From: Cryptomeria japonica
Taxonomy: Eukaryota > Streptophyta > Pinopsida > Cupressales > Cupressaceae
Assembly (NCBI RefSeq): GCF_030272615.1
Contig: NC_081412.1
Location: forward strand, 542,142,335-542,206,334
Length of the DNA stretch: 64,000 nucleotides
Direction: 5' to 3'
In this document: in pieces, positions 44,723 through 57,537 of the stretch
How the letters are laid out: every line of letters starts with the position of its first letter
Numbering within the stretch: the first letter of the stretch is position 1
Notes under the pieces: model-generated
What the model saw: only the letters and a program-made list of their open reading frames with translations
Databases searched by the model: none
Told to the model about the DNA's origin: nothing
Position numbers and translations under genes: made by a program

Positions 44723-46230
44723 TCAACGATTCTCATCGAGGAAACCAAAGAATACAATGTGGGGACTCCTGAAAATCCTCATCTCATACATCTAGCATCT
44801 CTTCTCACTCCAGAGGAACAACCTAAGTTTATAGAGTTCTTCCAAAAGCGTCAAATCAACTTTGCATGGTCATATGCAGACATGCCTGGGCTTGATCCTA
44901 ATTTAGTCATGCATCACCTCACCGTCACAGAAGGAGCCAAACCTATCAAGCAGAAGCTTCGTAAGATGCATCCTCAAATTGTAGTACTAGTCAAAACAGA
45001 ACTCAAGAAACTCCTAGATGTTGGTTTCATTAGACCAATTGATTATGTAGAATGGATCTCCAATATTGTGCATGTCGGCAAACCAAAAGGGGGCATCCAC
45101 ATTTGTAGTGACTTCAGAGATCTGAATAAGGCCTGTCCTAAGGATGACTTCCCCCTTCCAAATATCGACATCATAGTAGATCTGATAGTAGGACATGTCG
45201 TGCTTTCACTCATGGATGGCTTTTCAGAATACAATCAGATAAAGATTGCACCAGAAGATCAATATAAGATAGCCTTCACCTGTCCATGGGGCACATATTA
45301 CTGGAATGTAATGCCTTTTGGTCTCAAGAATGCAGGAGCAACCTATCAAAGAGCAATGACCACCATCTTCCATGACCTAATGCATACTATGATGGAAGAT
45401 TATGTAGATGACTTACTAGCAAAATCACTTACCAGAGAAGGGCATCTCCACATCTTAGATAAAATCTTTGATAGACTGGAACAATACCATGTTCGACTCA
45501 ACCCAAAGAAATGTGTCTTTGGAGTAACTTCCCTGAAACTTCTAGGATACATTATCTCAAGCAAAGGCATTGAGGTCGACCCAGCAAAGGTAAAAGCAAT
45601 CATGGACATGCCACCACCAAATAATATCAGTCAGCTAAGGACATTACAAGGGCGACTTCAATCCATCCAAAGATTCATTGCACAATTGGTAGATAAATGT
45701 CACCCATTCACACACCTGCTACACAAGAACATCCACTTTCAGTGGGATGCCAGATGCTAGCAAGCATTTCAGACACTTAAAGACTATCTCATGAATCAAC
45801 CATTGCTGATGCCACCAGATCCTAGTAGACCATTATTACTCTATATCTCAGCAACAAGTATAGCATTGGGTGTACTACTGGCACAACATAATACAGAAGG
45901 AAAAAATTGTGTTGTTTACTACATCTCTTGCAGACTGGTGGGCTATGAACTCAATTACACACCAATTGAGCGATCTTGCCTAGCAGTAATCCTAGTAGCC
46001 ACTAAACTGAGGCACTATCTGTTAACACACAAGGTACAACTCATTTCAAAGATTGATCCACTCAAGTATTTACTCAGGAAAGTAGCATTGACAGGCCGCT
46101 TGGCCAAATGGGTGATGATTCTAAGTGAATTTGACATCGAGTATGTGGATCGTAAGGCTATCAAAGGGCAGGTCATTGCAGATCAGTTGGCTGATGCACC
46201 ACTCATAGGTGATCATCCTCTCATTTCCAA
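44723..46230 (+). pseudogene. Element A reverse transcriptase and RT-linked RNase H
   Basis: RT motifs in order: PIKQKLRKMHP, LLDVGFIRPIDY, CSDFRDLNKACPKDDFPLP, SLMDGFSEYNQIKIAPEDQ, MPFGLKNAGATYQRAM and the catalytic YVDD at 45401-45412. Stop TAG 45758-45760 (probably Gln) separates the RNase H, which reads YISATSIALGVLLAQ and YTPIERSCLA. It lacks the usual catalytic Asp, as is typical for Tat elements. The RT catalytic residues themselves look intact. Confidence 0.9.
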
Positions 46231-46618
46231 TTTTCCAGATGAAGAGATATTCATGATCACAACAACACAACCATGGAAACTATACTTTGATGGTTCGTAC
46301 ACTAGACATGGCTCGGGGGCAGGCATTCTGTTTATCACACCTCAAGGTGACAGCATCTCGAAGTCTTATAGGCTCACATTTCCATGCACCAACAACATAG
46401 CAGAGTATGAGGCCTTGATCATAGGACTCAGCCTAGCCGTACAATGGAAATTACAAGAACTACAAGTATATGGCGACTCCCAACTAGTCATTCGACAAGC
46501 AACAGATGAATATCAGACCAAGGATGATAAACTCATGCCATATAAGAAAATGGTGGACAATCTAAAGACATCATTTTCTACTATCACTTTTGAGCAAATA
46601 CCAAGAGATCAGAATTGA
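46231..46618 (+). pseudogene. Element A second (archaeal-type) RNase H
   Basis: WKLYFDGSYTRHGSGAG starts the domain. The catalytic Asp (YFDGS), Glu (AEYEALI) and Asp (GDSQLVI) are all present. It ends at TGA 46616-46618, where related copies have Trp (sequence QN-stop-AAD). This second RNase H after the RT-linked one is the mark of the Tat lineage. Confidence 0.88.
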
Positions 46619-46630
46619 GCTGCTGACGCT

Positions 46631-48024
46631 ATGGCTACCATCGCATCTCTCCTAGATCTTCCACAAAATTCAACATGCTATGAGTTCTTGGTAGAACAGC
46701 TTTGGATTCCCGCTTATGATATCCCTGAATCTGAAATGATATGTCACCTTGTCGGTTCTGAATCCCCATGGTATGGTTTATTCTACACCTATCTCTGTGA
46801 TCAAACCCTTCCTCCCAACCAATTGAATAGCCAACGTAAAACCTTCATTTGCCAAACTGCTCGATATACCATTATTGCCAAAACCCTATACCGACGCAGT
46901 CTTGATGGTACTCTCCTTTGATGTCTAGAAAAAGGTGAGATAACAAAGGCCTTGGAAGAGGTACATGAAGGAATTTGTGGAACCCATGCAAGTGGTCCAT
47001 CACTAGCCAAGAAACTATTGCGCAATGGAACTATTGGCCATCTATGGAAAAAGACTCCTACTACTTTGTCAGGAAGTGCAAGAAATGCCAAGTTCATGGT
47101 GACCTGATACATGCACCAGCACAGGAATTGCAACCAATCACAACACCATGGCCTTTTTGTCAATGGGGCCTTGACCTTGTGGGTAAGATTCATCCATCTT
47201 TGTCTAATGGCCATAAATTCATTATTACCGCCACCGAATATGTCACAAAGTGGATCGAAGCTGTTCCACTTACCCAAGTCACCGGCAAGCAGATCACCTC
47301 ATTCATCCTCAACTACATCATCTGTCGGTATGGTGTGCCCATGTCCATCATCACAGATAATGGTCTTCCTTTCAAAAATAAGGATGTCCGTGAACTTTGT
47401 GAGAAATTTCACATCCAACATCGCTTTTCCACCCCCTATTACCCACAAGGCAATGGTCAGGCTGAAGCATCAAATAAACACATATTAAGAATCCTCAAGA
47501 AGACAGTCAATGATGCCGGCTGTGATTGGCATGTTCAACTAAATCCAGCGATATGGGCATATCGAACTAGCATTCGAACCCCTATAGGTGCAACTCCTTA
47601 TTCGTTGGTCTATGGTGCAGAAGCTATCTTGCCTATTGAGGCTGAGATACCATCATTACGGGTTTCCTTGCACAATCTCATCGATGATGAAGCATATAGA
47701 GTATCCCATCTTCAGGACTTAGAGTTACTCGATGAGAAGCGACAAGCTGCATACAATCACCTCAAAGCCTATCAGCAGCGCATGAGCAGAAGCTACAATC
47801 ACCGAGTTAGATCTCGTACATTTGAGGTAGGTGATCTTGTTCTTCAAGAGAATCCTCGTAAGCAACCAAACAGAGAACATCAGGGAAAGTTTGAATCAAA
47901 TTGGCTGGGTCCATATGTTATCACTACTATATTTGGGTCCGGGGCATATCAGTTGGCTACTTCAGAAGGAGAACCGCTAGTAGATCCGATCAACAACATG
48001 CACCTCAAATGGTTTTATACGTAA
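46631..48024 (+). pseudogene. Element A integrase (stop and frameshift)
   Basis: The N-terminal part, with HEGICGTHASG, is in phase with the polyprotein but cut by TGA 46919-46921. A frameshift near 47020-47035 follows, just before YWPSMEKDSYYF. The next 349 codons are open: C-x2-C (KCKKCQ), DDE residues in WGLDLVG, ITDNGLPF and GQAEASNKH, then WLGPYVITT and a C-terminal end NNMHLKWFY. No chromodomain, so not a chromovirus. Catalytic residues are intact; only the reading frame is broken. Confidence 0.88.
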
Positions 48025-50410
48025 AGTTGTACAGAGTATTAGGCTCTCATACATACCAGAAAAACAATCCAAAAACATTTAGATAAATGTCCTGAAGAAA
48101 ATACAAAAACATCAAAAGAGTAAAGAAAAATCATGCATCCAAATGGTGAACAAACCACTCTGGTGGCACCTTGGGTAAATACGATGCTGAAAACCTGGCA
48201 AACAGGTGCCACTCATAAAGACAATGGCTCCAGTATCTTTCGAGCTCGTTGCGATCACATTCATACATACACACATCCATCCATCCAAACCATGGCTTGT
48301 TATTTGATCTACAATAAAGAGATAGTACTTCATGCGTCTTGCATCCCACTCTATCATCGTCATATCTACACTTGGGGGCAATGCCTTTAACCTATTGATG
48401 GAAGTGGATTCTACATTACTGGTGATTCATTGGCAAAAACATTTAAAAATGTCTCACAAAATCCAAAAACATTCAAAAATGTCTCACAAAATCCAAAAAC
48501 ATCAAAAAACCGTCGAACCTCACACAAAAACATGGCAACACCTTGTACATACTCATCCGTGCAGATACCAAAACAAACATTGACAAAATACTCACACGAT
48601 GACCACTTATCAATCAAACCACACAATCAACATCAACAAATTAGAAATTGTCTTTACCAAGGATGCATCCTTCCTAACCAAAACAAAGACAAGATGACGT
48701 TTTCTTTGACAAGAAAATCATGTTAAGCTATAAAATACTTGGTTGATTTGTGAGTACAATCATTCGTTTATCTATATCAGGATCTTTCAGCATTATTTTG
48801 GATCGTTTGCGCATTATTTCCGATGAAGTTCTGGGGCATGTACTAATGGTGTCTATGTGGAAAGTTCACTAAGCTACGTGACCATAGGCAAAAATACAGT
48901 CATAGATCACAATAGCTTGCTAACTATAGTGTATACCTCGATCATATGAGCATGAACCATTACCAAGGATCCATATTCTTTATTCTTTATGTATATACTA
49001 TTTGTTTGCAGGTACAATGCTCTTTCTTTGGTTCCTCCTACCTCATCCAAACTAGATAAAGGTTTTATCTCTTATTACAGTATGCACTTGTCTCAGGATA
49101 TGATCAGCCTAAGATCAAGGAGGACAATCCAAGTCATGCATGAAAGGAGATAATCCTTGCCTATTCTGCAAGCAATACTCAGGTCAACTTGATCCATTAT
49201 ATCAAGTTGCTTGTATTAACTTGCTATATCAAAATCCATGTAAGAAATACTCTGGTCATCTTGAATCTTTATGTCAAGTTGCTTGTATTTTCTTACAACA
49301 TTTTAAAGTTCAATGATGAAAAATAAAGCACCATGGATCATCATTCCATCTCATTTGTATATATTGCATTCCGTTGCATTCCATCCATCCATACATTCAT
49401 AAATAGCTGCATATCATTCATACATAGTAATGACAATGGATACTCTATTTTCCTCTTCTTCCATAGGAATGTAATAGGTCCTCCATTTCTTCTATCTAAC
49501 ATTGAACCCCCCCCCCAACCCTCCCCATCTCGATAATCACCATCACATACCCTACATCGTGTCCCAATCAACCTAATCAAGCCATGTTCATCACCATCCA
49601 TCTCTAAATAGGAGGGATTGTGTTTCCTATCCTAAGTCATCCAATAAGTCAAGAAAGTTACTCTATCTACATAGGTACATCAACTCATGCACACCTAGAC
49701 TATCAATATATACTATGATCAAGTATCTTCAGGTCTCAACAGGTAATCGATTATGGCAAACCTAGACTACAACAGGCATTTATCATAATGACCTAGTCTC
49801 AACGGGGCTGCTATGATTCACCACAATCATCCATCCCACGCACACACTATCAATTGATCAACCAATCAAACACAATCCAATGGACAATTACATCAATTAT
49901 CTAAGTCTCAACGAGTATTTTGCTTCAGATACCTTGACTTCATCGGGAAATTACATCAATTGTCTAAGTCACCAACAGGTCACTTTGATTCACTTACTCA
50001 AACTTTATCATGTCCAAGCAAACAACTAACATCAACTGTCACGCTTTGACTTGATCGGAGCAATTAAACCGATTGCACCAGATTGTCCAACCAGTTTTGA
50101 TCAATTGTATAGCATCAATCCAAACCCCACACTACATCTGCTATGTATCTCTTGCATGACCTCAGGGTACTCGCTGGCTTGTTGTTTCTTCATATTCACT
50201 CCATTTTCTCCCATTCTTTCATCATTAGTTCTAATTTCTTCTATTCTACCTCCCCTCCACTTTTCATTCTTTTTCGAGAGATCGCCCGATTTTTCAAAAA
50301 AATTCGGCCCATCTCTCGAGGGGGCATACCACCCATTAAATTTACATTTTATGGGGCATTTCTTCACACTTATTTTTCTTTCTTTGAAACGACACGATAA
50401 ACTGCACCAT
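48025..50410 (+). other. 3' spacer of element A
   Basis: A 2.4-kb noncoding stretch between integrase and polypurine tract. It contains two direct copies of a 30-base unit (CATTCAAAAATGTCTCACAA type) at about 48439-48500, a C-run at 49508-49517, and TCATC-rich stretches. Small frames here have no recognisable domain. Long spacers in this position are usual for Tat elements. Confidence 0.7.
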
Positions 50411-50426
50411 CTCAAAGAGGGGCAAA
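50411..50426 (+). other. Polypurine tract of element A
   Basis: CTCAAAGAGGGGCAAA lies directly before the 3' LTR; nearly identical to that of element B. Confidence 0.9.
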
Positions 50427-52191
50427 TGTAATCACATAAATCTGTCCACTTAATTAAAATGAATATTTAGTATTTATTTGATTATTTAACCATCAATCAA
50501 TAATTAATTAAATTAATATATTTAATTAATTCATCTTAACCCTCTTCTCCTGTTAATTAAATAAATTATTCAATTTATTTGGTTTAATTCACTTAACCAA
50601 ATTCAGACCATTAATTAAATAAATAAATCATATTTATTTAATTAAATCTTCTCTCACATTTAAATAAATTAATATTTATTTAAATTCTCCCAAAATCCCA
50701 CCTCTCACATTTAAATAAATTAACATTTATTTAAATCACCTTTATCCTCTACCCACTTGCATTTTCCTACAAATGCAAGTTGCACAACTATTTTAAATAA
50801 ATCATTTATTTAAATCACCTTTATCCTCCACCCACTTGCATTTTCCTACAAATGCAAGTTGCACAACTATTTTAAATAAATTATTTATTTAAAATCCTAT
50901 TTATCCTCACCCACTTGAAACCTTTAATGGTTTCCCTTAAAGTCTTCAAACTTGATGGCTTCCTTTTATAGTCTTCTTAAGCCTTTAATGGTCTCCCTTA
51001 AAGTCTTCTTAAGCCTTTAATGGTTTCCCTTAAAGTCTTCAAACTTGATGGCTTCCTTCTATAGTCTTCTTAAGACTTTAATTGCTTCCCTTAAAGTCTT
51101 CAAGCCTTTAATGGTTTCCCTCAAAGTCTTCAAGCATTTTAATGCTTTATCTTCCTTTTTCTCATTTAAATAAATCAATATTTATTTGAATATTTATCCA
51201 AATGCAAATTACACCATTTAATTGAAATAAATGATTTTATTTTAATTGAAAATACCAAAATTCCTCCCACTTGCATTTTCCTACAAAATCCACTTGCATG
51301 CCTAAACTCCTTCTAGATTCTTCTAAACCTTTCCTAATTAACCTAATCCATCCCCTAAATATTGTCACATTCCTAAGCAAATTGGAGTCACTTCTCAAAG
51401 ACTCCAAAGTCTTTGAAAATCAATTAATGCTTTGTGTGTTCAACAAATTAACCTCTAAAGTCTTCCAAACCACTTATGGCTCTTACATGACCATTAATGG
51501 TTAATTCCACTTGCACCCATGGTTAAGGACTTTGACCCCTAACTTAACCCTCATGTAACCCATGTGTCTCTTCAAAGCATTTATTTCTTTGACTAGGGTA
51601 ACCATCATGTCCCCTCAAGCATTTAATGCTCCTTATCTCTCCTCTCAAGCCTCCTCATGGTGACACTTGTCAACATGGGATTGGGTTGAAAGTCTCACAT
51701 GGATTGAATATCTTTCAATCCTAACCCTTTTTAAGATTACTCAATCTTAACCCTTCATTTCCCCATTTCTTCTATAAATAGAACCCTTCTCCTCAAGCAA
51801 AGAGGAAGCATTAGAGTATTGTTGTTATACTGGCATTATCATAGAGCTTTTTCATAGCATCACTATCTACACTTGCATAGCATTTGTTTATCATATTCAA
51901 CCATCTTGAATCTCCATATGGCATCCATGGATAGTGCTAAAAGCTGAGAGCTACACTCATTTGGGAATCGGAGAGGGGAGAAACAAGGGAGAAGCATCAA
52001 AAGGCATCATGGAAGCATCTTTGGGAGGCTCTTCTCCTTTCTTTTATTTTGTTAAACTTCTTTCATGCTTTTTTGAAATCTCTTTTGATATGTTTGGAAT
52101 GGTTTTTAGTTCTTTGTTTTGTTTTTATGGTTGAAACTAACTTATTAACATTGAACTTTGTTGTTGCCTTGTCCCCATTTCCATGACATCA
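50427..52191 (+). repeat. 3' LTR of element A, 1765 bp
   Basis: Same ends and internal arrays as the 5' LTR. By eye about 20 differences, clustered in the AT-rich outer 450 bases and near the 3' end. Followed by CATAG and then by the D protease frame. Confidence 0.96.
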
Positions 52192-52196
52192 CATAG

Positions 52197-53950
52197 TATC
52201 AGAGGAAGTAGTGAGCAAGCTCAATTTACCAAAAATACCACATAGTGATCCTTATAGGGTTACATGGCTCAACAAGGGGAAGCATGTTCTTGTGAATGAG
52301 CAAACTTGGGTGGATTTCACTAGAGGAGGCTATAAGGATAGAATCTTGTGTGGCATCTTTCCCATGGATGCTTGCCACCTACTCCTAGGTAGGCCATGGC
52401 AGTTTGACAGAAAAACAATACACCATGGAGAGAAGAATGCCTATACTTTTCAAAAGGATGGAATCACCTATAAAATCCAGTCCATAGGAGACCAAGTAGA
52501 GGAAGATAAAAAGGTTCTAATGTGCTACTAGCTGGTGAGAAAGAGTTCATAAACACACTCAAGGAAGGAAAAGGAGTGGGGTTTGTCATTGTTGTAAAAC
52601 CAAAAGAAGACAACAAAGAGAAGAAAATATGCATTCCCAAAGAAGTGCTACAGGTCCTAAATCAGTTTAAGGACATTACCAATGATGGAACATCAGTAAC
52701 ATTGCCTCCTCAACATGCCATAAGTCACCAAATTGATTGCATACCCAAAGCTTTATTACCTAATAAGGCAGCTTATAAAATGACATCGGATCAGAACAAG
52801 GAGATAGCCAAGCAAATACAAGAACTCTTAGACAATGGACTAATAAGAAAGAGCATCAGCCCATATGCAGTGCCCACCATTTTGGCACCAAATAAGTGAG
52901 GTAATTGGAGACTTTGCACTAATTCTAGAGTCATAAACTGAATTACCATCAAGTATAGATTTCCCATTCCAAGAATTGAATATTTGATGGATTATTTAGG
53001 AGGTGTTGAATACTTCACCAAGATAGACCTCAAGAGTGGTTACCACCAAATCAAAATCAAGGAGGGTGATGAATCAAGGACTCTATGAATGGCTTGTTAT
53101 GCCATTTGGACTCACAAATGCCCCTAGCACATTCATGAGACTCATGAATGAAGTAATCAAGGACTATATTGGTAAATTTTTTGTTGTTTACTGAGATGAC
53201 ATCTTAATTTTTAGCAAGTTTAAATATGAACATCTTAAGCATATAGAGATTGTATTGAGAAAACTATGTGATGAGAAACTAACCATCAATTTGGAGAAAT
53301 GTGAGTATATGAAACAGGAGTTGGTGTATCTTGGGTTTGTAATCTCAAGAGGTGATTTGAAGATGGAAACCTCTAAGGTAGAATCTATAGTCAGTTGGCC
53401 TACACCTAAGACAACAAGTGAAGTAAGAAGTTTTCATGGTTTGGCTCAATTCTATAGAAATTTCATCAAAGGGTTTAGTGAGATATGTGCACCCATGCTT
53501 GAGACAATCAAGGGAGGTATGAAAAGAAAGTTTCAATGGAAAAAGGAAGTACAAAGAGGGTTTGATCTCTTGAAGACAAAGATGGCTACTCAACTGGTAC
53601 TCATTCTTCCAAGTTTTGACAAGCTCTTCACCATTGAATGTGATGCAAGCAACATAGTGGTTGGAGCAGTTTTAAGCCAAGACAATAGAGCGGTTGCTTT
53701 TTTTAGTGAGAAGCTCAATGATGCAAAGAAAAGGTATTCCTCTTATGATTTGGAGTTGTATGCACTTGTTCAATCTCATAGGAAATGGAGGCATTATTTT
53801 CTGCCTAAGGAATTTGTGGTTTATACTGATAAGCAAGCTCTTAGCTTTCTTAATTCTCAAGAAAAGTTGAACCATAGGCATATTAAATGGGTAGAATATT
53901 TGTAGTCATATACCTTTACCATTAAGCACAAGAAAGGGCAATGTAATAAA
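52197..53950 (+). pseudogene. Chromovirus D protease end, RT and RNase H (broken)
   Basis: Resumes the D frame after element A: EEVVSKLNLP, LLLGRPWQFDR, then RT with [65 protein letters not shown] and the YxDD box at 53189-53200, where the second residue is a TGA. Further breaks: TAG at 52529, TGA at 52897, TGA near 52939 and a small deletion near 53070-53085 removing part of the motif before VMPFG. From 53255 the thumb and RNase H are open for 216 residues, with FTIECDASN and the DLELYALV region intact. TAG at 53903 ends the frame. Belongs to the chromovirus branch. Confidence 0.9.
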
Positions 53951-54039
53951 GTAGTTGATGCATTAAGTAGAAGGTTTCTAATAGTGCAAGAAGTGTAGCT
54001 CAAAAGTATTGGAGTGGATAGTTTCAAGGATTTGTATGA

Positions 54040-55486
54040 AGATGATGAAGACTTTGCTGTTGCCTACAAGGTTTTCCAAGAATTTGGAAACCATTTTCAT
54101 AGTGAATATTTGGATTACACCTTACAAGATTGAATTTTGTTCAAAGGAGGATAGCTATGTGTACCTAAAGGGTCTATGAGAGAAAATTTGATGCAAGAGA
54201 GGCACAATGGATGCCTAAGTGGAAATTTTGGTTTGAACAAGACTTTAGAACTTGTCCAAAGATTCTACTTTTGGCCCAAGATGCAAAGAGATATCAGGAA
54301 ATATGTGGAACACTGTGTGGTTTGCCAAAGAGCTAAGGGTACCTCTTTCAATGTTGGTCTTTATCAGCCCTTACCTATCCCAAACCGGCCATGGGAGTGT
54401 GTAAGTATGGATTTTGTTGTTGGTTTGCCTAAAACCAAATCAGGTTTTGATAGCATCTATGATGTGGTAGATAGGTTTAGCAAGATGGCCCATTTTATTC
54501 CATGTAAGGTCACTCATGATGCTAGTCAAATTGCTCATTTGTTTTTCAAGGAGGTTATTAGAATTCATGGTTTACCTATCAGCATTGTATCAGATAGAGA
54601 TGCAAAGTTTATTGGTCATTTTGAGAAGACTTTGTGGTGGAGATTGGGTAATAACTTGTCTTTCAGTTCAACCTATCATCCTCAAATAGATGGCCAAATA
54701 GAGGTGGTCAATAGAACATTTGGAAACCTTCTTAGATTCCTGACAAAGAAGTATGGACAAGCTTCAAACCAGGTCATCCATCAAGCTGAGTTTGCCTACA
54801 ATGACAGTGTGAATAGGTCAACCGGTAAAAGCCCTTTTGAATTTGTGTATGGCCTTCATCCTAGAGGTTTTTTGGAGCTCAAAGATGTTGGAAATATGGG
54901 ACAAAAAAGTGGACATGCTTTGGAAATGGCTCAATCCATGCAAGAGGTTCATGAGAAGGTTAGGACAACCCTATTAGACACCACTCAAAGAATCAAGGAA
55001 AGAGTAGATGAGAAAAGAAAGGATGTACAATTTGCAGTTGGGTACATGGTCATGGTTCATTTTAACAAGGCAAGTCTTTAGAAATGTTTCCCTAGTAAGC
55101 TTCAGATGAGGAGGATTGGTCCTTGTAAAATCTTGGCCAAGTATGGCAACAATGCTTACAAGTTAGACCTATCTGGTGATATGGCTTTATCTCCCACTTT
55201 CAATGTTGCAAATTTGGTCCAGTATAAGGGCACACTCCTAGAAGAGGATAGTAGAGTTTTAGAGGTCTCTCAAGAACTCTCTGACTTGCCCTTACCACCT
55301 GCACCCATGCCACAAGCCAAGAAGGTGTTAGACTCTAGAGTTCTTAAGAAAACAAGGCATACCGCCTATATGGAGCACTTAATGAAGTGGCAGAACCTTC
55401 TAGAATCTGAGGCTACTTGGGTACCTAAGGTATACTTTTCTAATCTTGGAGTTCCCCTTTCTTTGTTTCCTAAAGGATTCACTTGA
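54040..55486 (+). pseudogene. Chromovirus D integrase and chromodomain (broken)
   Basis: HHCC finger (RHNGCLSG with H, then EHCVVCQ) at about 54195-54330. The core has DDE residues in SMDFVVGLP, VSDRDAKF and GQIEVVNRT. A stop at 54132 lies before the finger and TAG at 55079 after the core. The last part (55106-55486) has the GPY/F-type RRIGPCKIL and then a chromodomain: KVLDSRVLKK, YMEHLMKWQN, SEATWVPK. Chromodomains tether these elements to marked chromatin. The DDE residues look intact. Confidence 0.88.
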
Positions 55487-55497
55487 CTTCTTTGTCA

Positions 55498-55511
55498 TTG
55501 GGGGAGTATGG
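55498..55511 (+). other. Polypurine tract of D
   Basis: CATTGGGGGAGTATGG precedes the LTR start, a purine run typical of chromovirus tracts. Confidence 0.75.
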
Positions 55512-57065
55512 TGTAGGAGCACCTAGTTTTGAGTGTATTTTCTACATTTTGGTGTGTTAGTCTTTAGCTTAGTTTTGGATTGTGAATAATGGACTACTCA
55601 TAGGTTGACATGTGTTTTTGATTTGCATTTGGAGGATGAATGTCAATGGGATCATGTATTTACTCAATTTTGGCATATGAGCCCTTGTAAGCCTAAAATG
55701 ACATAAACGTGCATTTTGGTGTCAAACATCTTGAAAATCCTTATTTGGAATTTAGACATGTCATGTTAGTGGTTTTAAGTCATCCTAGGTGGTTTAGAAT
55801 GAGTACCAATGCATGAAATGCAAAAATGCACTTTTTGACAAAAGTTGTCAATGTTGCTTGACAACATTTTACAACTTTGAGCAACTTTTTGAAAGTTTGA
55901 GCATATCGGTGGTTAGGAACCTGATAGAGAGTTGGTTAAGAAATAAATGGCATATAAATTCACTGAGTATGAATTTAATTAGGTTGGTGAACACCTAGAA
56001 AAAATCACAATACATTTTGAATACCATTTTCCAATTTTTACCTTGTATTTTCTCAAATTTGGAGTAGCAGTCCATACTTCATGGATTGATTTCATTTCTA
56101 TTCTTTGATAATTTCTTTGTATATGTTCTTGTAGTTCTCAAGAATCATTTGAGTTAGTCTTTTTTGTAGGTTTGAATTGAGTTTTTATTTTGATTGCTCT
56201 CAGCGTGTGCAAGGGTTTTAGAGGCCCAAACATGGTTCCAGCTTGAAGCTCTCAATAACCCTTGGGAATCGAGCCATGGAACCTTTGTACAGTGTATATA
56301 AGCTTTGTTTTGGTTTGGAGGTCATTGAAAGGCCATTGGACATCATTTCCTAGGCAAGCTCAGTCATAGCCCGGTTAGGAAATTATTGAAATTTTGCAAG
56401 TGCTTGCAAGGATGATCAAGTTTGAAGATGCCGAGTATTTGGAATGAGTAATTGGGGTGTGGAAGAGCCTTTGAGATATTTTGGAGGTTTAGAAGACCAG
56501 GGAAGACTTCAAACCCTTGGAAGAAGACCAAAAAGACCCAAAAACCCTTCAAATAGGTCATTTTCGGGTTCTGTACCTATACAGACAGACCTAGTTTCCT
56601 CACCTAATGAATCTCAAAGTTATTCCAAAAGGGTTATCAGATCATAAAATATTTTTCCTAGTTCTTTGAGACTATTTTGAGAAATTTCACAAAAACCGGT
56701 TAGGTAGGGCTAATTGGGGCTCTAGGGCTACTAGGCCTAAAAAATAGGGAAACGAAGGAGCAATGGAGAAATGAATGAAACCCAAACACAAAACCAGTTG
56801 ATTGGCTTTGAAAAACCTTAGGGAAACCTACTACAGCCCCTACAAACATATATTAGTAGTTTTGTAGATTGAGGTTGGATTTACCCTTGTGAATTTCAAC
56901 CATGCCTGAGTAGTCAGTGAGAACATTTTGATTGGGAGCACTCCTAGAGAGTTTGAATGTTTTGATTGGTTGATAGACTAGTGTAGAGTGAAGGGATCCC
57001 ACTAAGACATCACTCAACTTCCTATTGGAAAAGGACTGACTCTCTTTGAGTACCCCTCCCCATCA
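55512..57065 (+). repeat. 3' LTR of chromovirus D, 1554 bp
   Basis: Starts TGTAGGAGCACC after the polypurine tract and ends CTCCCCATCA. Its reverse complement matches 60529-61577 except for the first 120 bases or so and an internal segment around 56450-56800 missing from the other copy. TATA-like GTGTATATAAGC at about 56294. The flank after it begins ATGGA. Noticeably diverged from the other copy, so D is older than A and K. Confidence 0.88.
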
Positions 57066-57537
57066 ATGGATAGTCCTATGTGCATTTATATAGTATGATT
57101 ACTTCCCAGCCATGGATTGGGAAGGTAGGCTACTGGCAACATGTTATAGATGATATTGATAGTGTTATATGGAGGCCATAGTTAGATTGTGAGGCCTGGG
57201 AGGAGGACACGATAGAGCTACCATTTTGTTTCAGGAGAAGTTATCTGATTGGGCAGACTCCATATATTTTGGATAGACACCTGATTGACAGGGTATGCAG
57301 GTAGTTTGGTCAACAACAGAGGATGCCATGGGGTTCGGGTGAGTTTGCTTGGATAGTTAGAGAGCAGAGTCATTGGGGACCTAGTTTGTCATATGATGCG
57401 AGAGTCACACAGTTTGAGAAGATGGTATTGATTCCTTGGGATATGTTGGTAGATATTATTGATGCGAGCATGGACGATGAGTATGCAAATTACTTTGAAG
57501 CTCATCCCTTTTTGAGACTAACAGACCCAAAAGAGCC
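57066..57537 (+). pseudogene. PMD-like gene remnant, N-terminal piece
   Basis: One plus-strand frame runs from about 57078 to 57537 with two stops (57183 and 57302). It reads VIWRP, then RRSYLIGQTPYILDRHLID, RVCR-stop-FGQQQRMPWGSGEFAWIV, then LVDIIDASMDDEYANYFEAHP. The pattern W-R-P ... R-x2-L-I-G ... DRHLIDRV-x2-x-FG-x-QQ-x-MP resembles the plant mobile domain found in MAIN-like proteins and in Mutator-like transposons. It ends in GAGCC at the LTR of B and continues at 22821 on the other strand. Whether it is host or transposon derived is open. Confidence 0.5.

Larger units (their letters stand above)
36302..52191 (+). mobile_element. Complete Tat-type element A, 15.9 kb
   Basis: LTRs at 36302-38068 and 50427-52191, primer site, leader, gag, protease, linker, RT, two RNase H domains, integrase, spacer and polypurine tract, flanked by CATAG at 36297-36301 and 52192-52196. 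The two LTRs differ at only about 20 positions by eye (about 1%), so it is a fairly recent insertion. It interrupts the protease of chromovirus D. The coding region has nine in-frame stops and one frameshift, so it cannot supply its own proteins. Confidence 0.97.

Noticed and set aside
48436-48505. CRISPR or minisatellite at the 30-base repeats
   Set aside because: Only two to three copies, directly adjacent, within an element spacer.
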